The notes beneath the pieces were generated by a model, which saw only the letters and a list, made by a program, of their open reading frames with translations, did no database searches and had not been told where the DNA came from. Shown here in pieces: positions 59,800 through 64,000 of a stretch of DNA of 64,000 nt (positions are counted from its first letter, which is position 1; every line of letters starts with the position of its first letter). Location: positions 1-64,000 of the forward strand of contig DGRE01000041.1 of assembly GCA_002389905.1 (NCBI GenBank), given 5' to 3'. This DNA is from Hungatella sp. UBA4396 (GTDB taxonomy: Bacteria; Bacillota; Clostridia; Lachnospirales; Lachnospiraceae). The translations under genes and the position numbers were made by a program.

Positions 59800-60975
59800 A
59801 TGAGAAAATCACTTACATGGTTCCTGGCAGGAAGTATGACAGTATTATTGACTGCCTGTGGAACACAAAATGTGCAGGAGACATCCCAGCCTGCTGCCAG
59901 TGAAACGGCAACTGCAGAAACCGAAACCGGTGCGGCAGAAGGTACTGGCTCCGGGGAGAATGAGGGACTGCTTGTGATCCGGGAGCAGGGAAGCTTTTCT
60001 GTAGGAGGAACTGTGATTGAAACTCCAGGAGAGTATATCAGCCAGAACTTTGATAACTGGGCATCTTATCCGGAAGGCCAGACCTACCATGGGGATCATG
60101 CATCCGTATCCTATCAGATTCCGGAAAATACAAAAGAAGTATCAATGGTATTTCTTCATGGAGCAGGCCAGTCGGCCCGGTCCTGGCAGACCACGCCGGA
60201 TGGGCGGGATGGTTTTCAGAATATCTTTTTACGGCGCGGCTTCAGCACCTATCTGATTGATCAGCCGCGGCGCGGTCAGGCAGGACGCAGTACCGTAGAA
60301 GCGCAGATTTCTCCTGTTGCAGATGAGCAGATGTGGTTTGAAATATGGCGTATGGGACATTGGCCGGAATATTCAGACCAGGTACAGTTCCCCCAGGATG
60401 AAGAAAGCCTGGAACAGTTTTTCCAATGGATGACTCCTAATACCGGAAGCTTCGATGCGAATCTTGTAGCAGATGCAACTGCGAAAGTATTTGATAAATC
60501 TGGCAGAGGTATCCTGGTAACACATTCCCAGGGAGGTTTCCCTGGTTGGTTAGCAGCCATGCAGACAGAGAAAATTGCTGCGGTTGCCTCTTATGAGCCT
60601 GGAAATTATGTTTTTCCTGAAGGAGAAGTTCCAGAGGCAATGCCAAGCCGTACCGGTGCTTTACAGGGAGTCGCAGTCCCGATGGAAGATTTTTTAAAGC
60701 TGACAAAGACACCTATTGTCATCTATTTCGGAGATTATATTCCAGAGGCAGATGAAGTTTCAGATGATTTAGGAGCCGAGAACTGGCGTGTCAGACAGGC
60801 CCTGGGTGAACAGTTTGTAGAAACCATAAATAAATATGGAGGAGACGCAACCCTGGTCAAACTGCCGGAACTTGGGATTTATGGAAACACACATTTCTTG
60901 TTTGCTGAGCTGAATAATGTGGAACTGGCAGATTTACTGTCAGAATGGATAACAGAAAAGAAAATTGTAGAGTAG
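59800..60975 (+). CDS. alpha/beta hydrolase lipoprotein
   Basis: A 391-aa exported lipoprotein (lipobox LTAC near residue 20, Thr/Glu-rich linker to about 55). The alpha/beta hydrolase core has FLHGAGQSARSW (oxyanion region) and nucleophile Ser in VTHSQGGFPG, with a His near the C-terminus (GNTHFLF). It resembles secreted esterase/lipase-like proteins often encoded beside flavodoxins in Clostridia. It sits between the two exported flavodoxins, seven bases before the second. The substrate is unknown. Confidence 0.85.
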   Translation: MRKSLTWFLAGSMTVLLTACGTQNVQETSQPAASETATAETETGAAEGTGSGENEGLLVIREQGSFSVGGTVIETPGEYISQNFDNWASYPEGQTYHGDHASVSYQIPENTKEVSMVFLHGAGQSARSWQTTPDGRDGFQNIFLRRGFSTYLIDQPRRGQAGRSTVEAQISPVADEQMWFEIWRMGHWPEYSDQVQFPQDEESLEQFFQWMTPNTGSFDANLVADATAKVFDKSGRGILVTHSQGGFPGWLAAMQTEKIAAVASYEPGNYVFPEGEVPEAMPSRTGALQGVAVPMEDFLKLTKTPIVIYFGDYIPEADEVSDDLGAENWRVRQALGEQFVETINKYGGDATLVKLPELGIYGNTHFLFAELNNVELADLLSEWITEKKIVE

Positions 60976-60982
60976 GTTGATG

Positions 60983-61705
60983 ATGAAAAAAATAAAATTA
61001 ATAATGCTTACATTAATAATGCTGATGTCTGTTACGGCCTGCGGCAATTCCGGTGCCGGCAAGGAAATGACAGCCACAACTCCGGCCGTAAGTCAGGAAG
61101 CAGACAATTCAGCCGATGAAGATGGAATGGCAGATAAAAACGGTCAGAAGGCATCTGCAGAAAATGGGAATGTCCTGATTGCCTATTTTTCTTTCCCGGA
61201 AACAGATGGAACGGATACGGATGCCGGTGCAAGCCGTGTGGTGGCAGACGGAGAGCTGCTTGGCAATACAGAATATCTGGCAAATGTAATTTATGAAAGA
61301 ACGGGTGGAGATTTATTTGCAATCGAAACCGTACAGGAGTATCCGGGTATTCATGAGCCATTGATTGAGCAGGCAGCCGAGGAACAGGATAATGGTGTCC
61401 ACCCGGAATTATCCACTCATGTGGAAAATATGGAGGATTATGATGTGATATTCCTGGGATACCCCAACTGGTGGGCGGATATGCCTATGCCCCTCTATTC
61501 CTTCCTGGAAGAATATGATTTAAGCGGAAAGACTATTATTCCTTTTAACAGCCACGGAGGCAGCCGGTTCTCTAACACCATAGCTGAGATTCAGAAAATG
61601 CAGCCGGGAGCAGAGGTGGTTACTGACGGCTTTACCGTATCCAGAAATGATGTGGGGAATGCAGGTTCTGATTTGAATGCATGGATGGAAGAATTGGGAT
61701 ATTAA
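60983..61705 (+). CDS. flavodoxin-family lipoprotein
   Basis: A 240-aa exported flavodoxin. Lipobox VTAC with Cys20, linker to about 60, then a flavodoxin domain (VLIAYFSFPET; LGYPNWWADMPMPLYSFLEEYD) closely related to the one at 58882 but without the wall-binding part. The loop reads DTDAGAS (78-84), one residue off the DTDSGAS of its paralogue. ATG 60983 has AGTAGG at six bases; the ATG three bases earlier is possible. A good terminator follows, closing the ApbE operon. Confidence 0.87.
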   Translation: MKKIKLIMLTLIMLMSVTACGNSGAGKEMTATTPAVSQEADNSADEDGMADKNGQKASAENGNVLIAYFSFPETDGTDTDAGASRVVADGELLGNTEYLANVIYERTGGDLFAIETVQEYPGIHEPLIEQAAEEQDNGVHPELSTHVENMEDYDVIFLGYPNWWADMPMPLYSFLEEYDLSGKTIIPFNSHGGSRFSNTIAEIQKMQPGAEVVTDGFTVSRNDVGNAGSDLNAWMEELGY

Positions 61706-61713
61706 TATGCATA

Positions 61714-61751
61714 AAATACAGCCTTTGTCATAATGAAAGGCTGTATTTTTC
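61714..61751 (+). terminator. terminator of the ApbE operon
   Basis: AAATACAGCCTTT pairs with AAAGGCTGTATTT around GTCATAATG, followed by TT. Confidence 0.9.
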
Positions 61752-61811
61752 CGATTAAAGTGATCTGGTAAGAATTTATGAAACAAGAGGTTTTCAGATA
61801 GGAGAATGACG

Positions 61812-63299
61812 ATGACAATTAAACAAAAAATCCGATCATCTAATATTCTTATGGTATTTATCCCTATTATCGTAACTGCATTGACGCTTGTCATCTGCAT
61901 GCATACATCCCTGGGGAGCTACTTGTATTCACTGGAAACCATGTACAAGGATGAAAATGGAATCCAGTCTGCCCAAAGCCTGATTTATACATATCAGCAG
62001 GAATTATGGGAGAATAACTGGGGAGAACAGGGAACAAAGGTACAGGGAGAACCCATACGGCAGAGTGAGGCTATGTATCATATGGAAAAAAAGCTTTCTA
62101 AAATGGGATATCATATCCTGGTTAAAAAAAGCGGACATCTCCTTTACTCAAATTTTTCAGACGGAGATATGGACTCAGCTGAAATGGCGGCAGGAGGTGC
62201 GCTCCATTCTGCAAAAAACATGACAGCCGGTTCGGAAAATGTTTCTGTGATTAAAAATACCTTCTACCATGATGAAAATGAATTTTCAATCATTGCGGTG
62301 AACAGTGGTCAGGGTGAGCAGCAGGTGGTTTCCTATTTTCAAAGCTATATTATGAGATATGTCTTGATTTTTTTGATTCTTTTTTTCTCAGTGACTATTT
62401 TAGTAAATGTGGGGCTTTCATACTGGGTTTCAAAAAGTGTTCTGACACCTCTCAAAAAGTTAAGCCTGGGAACAAAGGAAATAAAGGAGGGCAACCTGGA
62501 TACAATGCTGAATTATCATAAGAAGGATGAGTTTGGGGAAGTATGCCAGGATTTTGAGGACATGAGAAGATATCTGAAACAGTCTGTAGAAGAACGGTTA
62601 GAATATGAAAACCGGAGAAAAGAAATGATTTCAGGGATATCACATGATTTAAGGACGCCTCTGACTTCCATCGGAGGATATTTAGATGGTTTGATCGATG
62701 GGATTGCTGATACACCAGAAAAAAGAAAGCGGTATCTGAATGCTATAAAAACCAGGGCAAAGGATCTGGAACGGTTGGTGGACAGTCTTTCTGAGTATAA
62801 TCGTCTGGAGAATGGGAGGCTGAAATATCATCTGGAGTATGGTGATTTAAAATGCTTCTTTGAACAATATCTTGCCCTTTATAGAGAAGAAGCAAAAAAC
62901 AATGGCGTTAAGGTTTTGTTTGCAGCCAAGGAGAAGCGGTATCCCGCCTATTTTGACGAATATGAAATGAACCGGGTATTTGATAACCTGTTTACCAATA
63001 CAATCCGTTATCGGGAAGGGTCGAAATCAATTGTGGAAATACGTTTGAAAAGGAGTGCCGATCAGTCATGGATTGAAATAACCTTTACAGACGATGGGCC
63101 AGGGGTTCCGGCCGAAAGTTTTGAGCGCATCTTTGAAACCTTTTACAGGGTAGATGATGCCAGAAGCCAGGCCGGAAAAGGCAGTGGGATTGGCTTAGCG
63201 GTTGTAAAGGAGATTATTACCGGGCATGGAGGAACGGTATACGCAGAAAACTGCGGCGGCTTGTCAATCATTATAAATCTGCCGGTTACAAAGGAGTGA
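61812..63299 (+). CDS. sensor histidine kinase (HAMP, HisKA, HATPase)
   Basis: A 495-aa membrane kinase. Two membrane helices (about 10-32 and 180-205) enclose an extracellular sensor. A HAMP domain follows, then HisKA with the phospho-His in SGISHDLRTPLTS, and HATPase_c with DNLFTNTIRY and GSGIGLAVVKE. ATG 61812 is seven bases from TAGGAG; ATG 61806 is too close. It overlaps the response regulator gene. Its place just behind the exported flavodoxin operon suggests that it senses envelope or redox stress and controls that operon. Confidence 0.92.
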   Translation: MTIKQKIRSSNILMVFIPIIVTALTLVICMHTSLGSYLYSLETMYKDENGIQSAQSLIYTYQQELWENNWGEQGTKVQGEPIRQSEAMYHMEKKLSKMGYHILVKKSGHLLYSNFSDGDMDSAEMAAGGALHSAKNMTAGSENVSVIKNTFYHDENEFSIIAVNSGQGEQQVVSYFQSYIMRYVLIFLILFFSVTILVNVGLSYWVSKSVLTPLKKLSLGTKEIKEGNLDTMLNYHKKDEFGEVCQDFEDMRRYLKQSVEERLEYENRRKEMISGISHDLRTPLTSIGGYLDGLIDGIADTPEKRKRYLNAIKTRAKDLERLVDSLSEYNRLENGRLKYHLEYGDLKCFFEQYLALYREEAKNNGVKVLFAAKEKRYPAYFDEYEMNRVFDNLFTNTIRYREGSKSIVEIRLKRSADQSWIEITFTDDGPGVPAESFERIFETFYRVDDARSQAGKGSGIGLAVVKEIITGHGGTVYAENCGGLSIIINLPVTKE

Positions 63300-64000
63300 T
63301 GAATAGATTGAAAAAGATTTTGATTATAGAAGACGATGAACTGATTGCTGAATTGGAACGGGATTATCTGGAGGCCAGTGGCTTTGAAGTGGAAATTGAT
63401 CTGAATGGAGATTCCGGGTTAAAACAGATAATGGCAGGAGGATATGATGCCTTGATTCTGGATGTGATGCTTCCTGGAAAGAATGGATTTGATGTTTGCC
63501 GGGAAGTGAGGAAAGAATTAAATCTGCCGGTTATCATGATAACAGCCAGGAAAGAAGATGTGGATAAAATCAGAGGGTTAGGTCTGGGGGCAGATGACTA
63601 TATGGTAAAACCCTTTAGTCCCGCAGAGATGGTTGCCAGAGTCAAATCCCATATTCAGATTCATGAACGTTTGCTGGGGGAGAAAGTGGAGATGGAAAAC
63701 CAATCCGTTACAATCAGGGATCTTACAATCTTTCCAAAGGAAAGGCGTGTATATTTGGCTGGAACGGAGGTAACATTGACGAATAAGGAGTTTGAGCTTC
63801 TCTTGCTTCTGATAGAAAACCCTAACATCGTATTTTCAAAAGATACGCTGTTTGACCGGATATGGGGAATGGATGCAGCAGGAAATACGGCCACCGTCAC
63901 TGTACATATTAACCGTCTGAGAGAAAAGATTGAAAAGGACCCAGCCTCTCCCCGGTTTATTGAAACAGTATGGGGTGCAGGATACCGGTTTAAGGTGAAT
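63299..64000 (+). CDS. OmpR/PhoB-family response regulator (cut by window end)
   Basis: At least 234 codons. The receiver domain has IIEDDE, phospho-acceptor Asp in LILDVMLPG and Lys in MVKPFSP. The winged-helix output domain follows (LTNKEFELLLLLI, VTVHINRLREKIE, GAGYRFK). The reading frame runs to the window edge and should end within a few codons, since the winged helix is complete. The start is ATG 63299, overlapping the kinase stop; the AAGGAG is only two bases upstream, so TTG 63308 (11 bases) is a real alternative. It is the partner of the kinase at 61812. Confidence 0.9.
   Translation, partial: MNRLKKILIIEDDELIAELERDYLEASGFEVEIDLNGDSGLKQIMAGGYDALILDVMLPGKNGFDVCREVRKELNLPVIMITARKEDVDKIRGLGLGADDYMVKPFSPAEMVARVKSHIQIHERLLGEKVEMENQSVTIRDLTIFPKERRVYLAGTEVTLTNKEFELLLLLIENPNIVFSKDTLFDRIWGMDAAGNTATVTVHINRLREKIEKDPASPRFIETVWGAGYRFKVN

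Overview
The window looks like a chromosome segment of a gut-type Lachnospiraceae (Clostridium cluster XIVa; Lacrimispora, Enterocloster or Hungatella-like). The grounds are gene content and style: AGGAGG ribosome sites with frequent TTG/GTG starts, single-chain PurL, a DUF4846 protein, an FMN riboswitch in front of ribU, many lipoproteins, and operons typical of anaerobic Firmicutes. The genus is an inference from memory of protein families; no search was run.

Layout. 1-2972: the AT-rich end of an integrated element (dUTPase, SleB-like wall hydrolase, tyrosine integrase) abutting the 3' end of tRNA-Trp. 3000-12900: core-like genes (HPr-like protein without the usual active-site His, DinG/XPD helicase with a Cas4-like nuclease domain, LysR regulator, sigma-like protein lacking region 4, histidine phosphatase, purL). 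12998-18955: a fructoselysine (Amadori product) operon with deglycase, ABC importer, kinase and GntR regulator. 18949-26541: MerR regulator, rubredoxin-domain NAD(P)H oxidoreductase, asparagine synthetase with a transporter, and a lone OLD-family ATPase/TOPRIM protein. 26688-31455: AraC regulator with an EamA exporter, facing an operon of MATE pump, EamA exporter and cyclase-family amidohydrolase with a structured leader that may be a mepA-type (guanidine-IV) riboswitch. 31537-37465: tRNA-Ala, FMN riboswitch-ribU, DUF4846 protein, Ca2+ P-type ATPase, metallo-hydrolase.

37700-64000 is an accessory region of redox and glycosidase genes with several gene relics. It holds MerR- and LysR-controlled clusters of aldo/keto reductases, flavodoxins, a flavin reductase and alpha/beta hydrolases. 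It also holds two GH3 glycosidases (one with canonical and one with circularly permuted domain order) around a LytTR/GHKL two-component pair, a tandem-domain histidine-phosphatase lipoprotein, and an ApbE operon. The ApbE operon encodes two exported flavodoxins and an exported hydrolase and is followed by an OmpR-type two-component system cut by the window end.

Two pairs of repeated upstream regions tie this area together. One lies before both GH3 transcription units (41733-41820 and 46777-46866). The other lies before the LytTR regulator and before the ApbE operon (44522-44600 and 57378-57455). The most interesting ideas are the exported ApbE/flavodoxin module, whose flavodoxins carry D-x-x-(S/A)-G-A-S sequences resembling ApbE flavinylation sites, the LytTR-linked GH3 regulon, and the MATE leader RNA.
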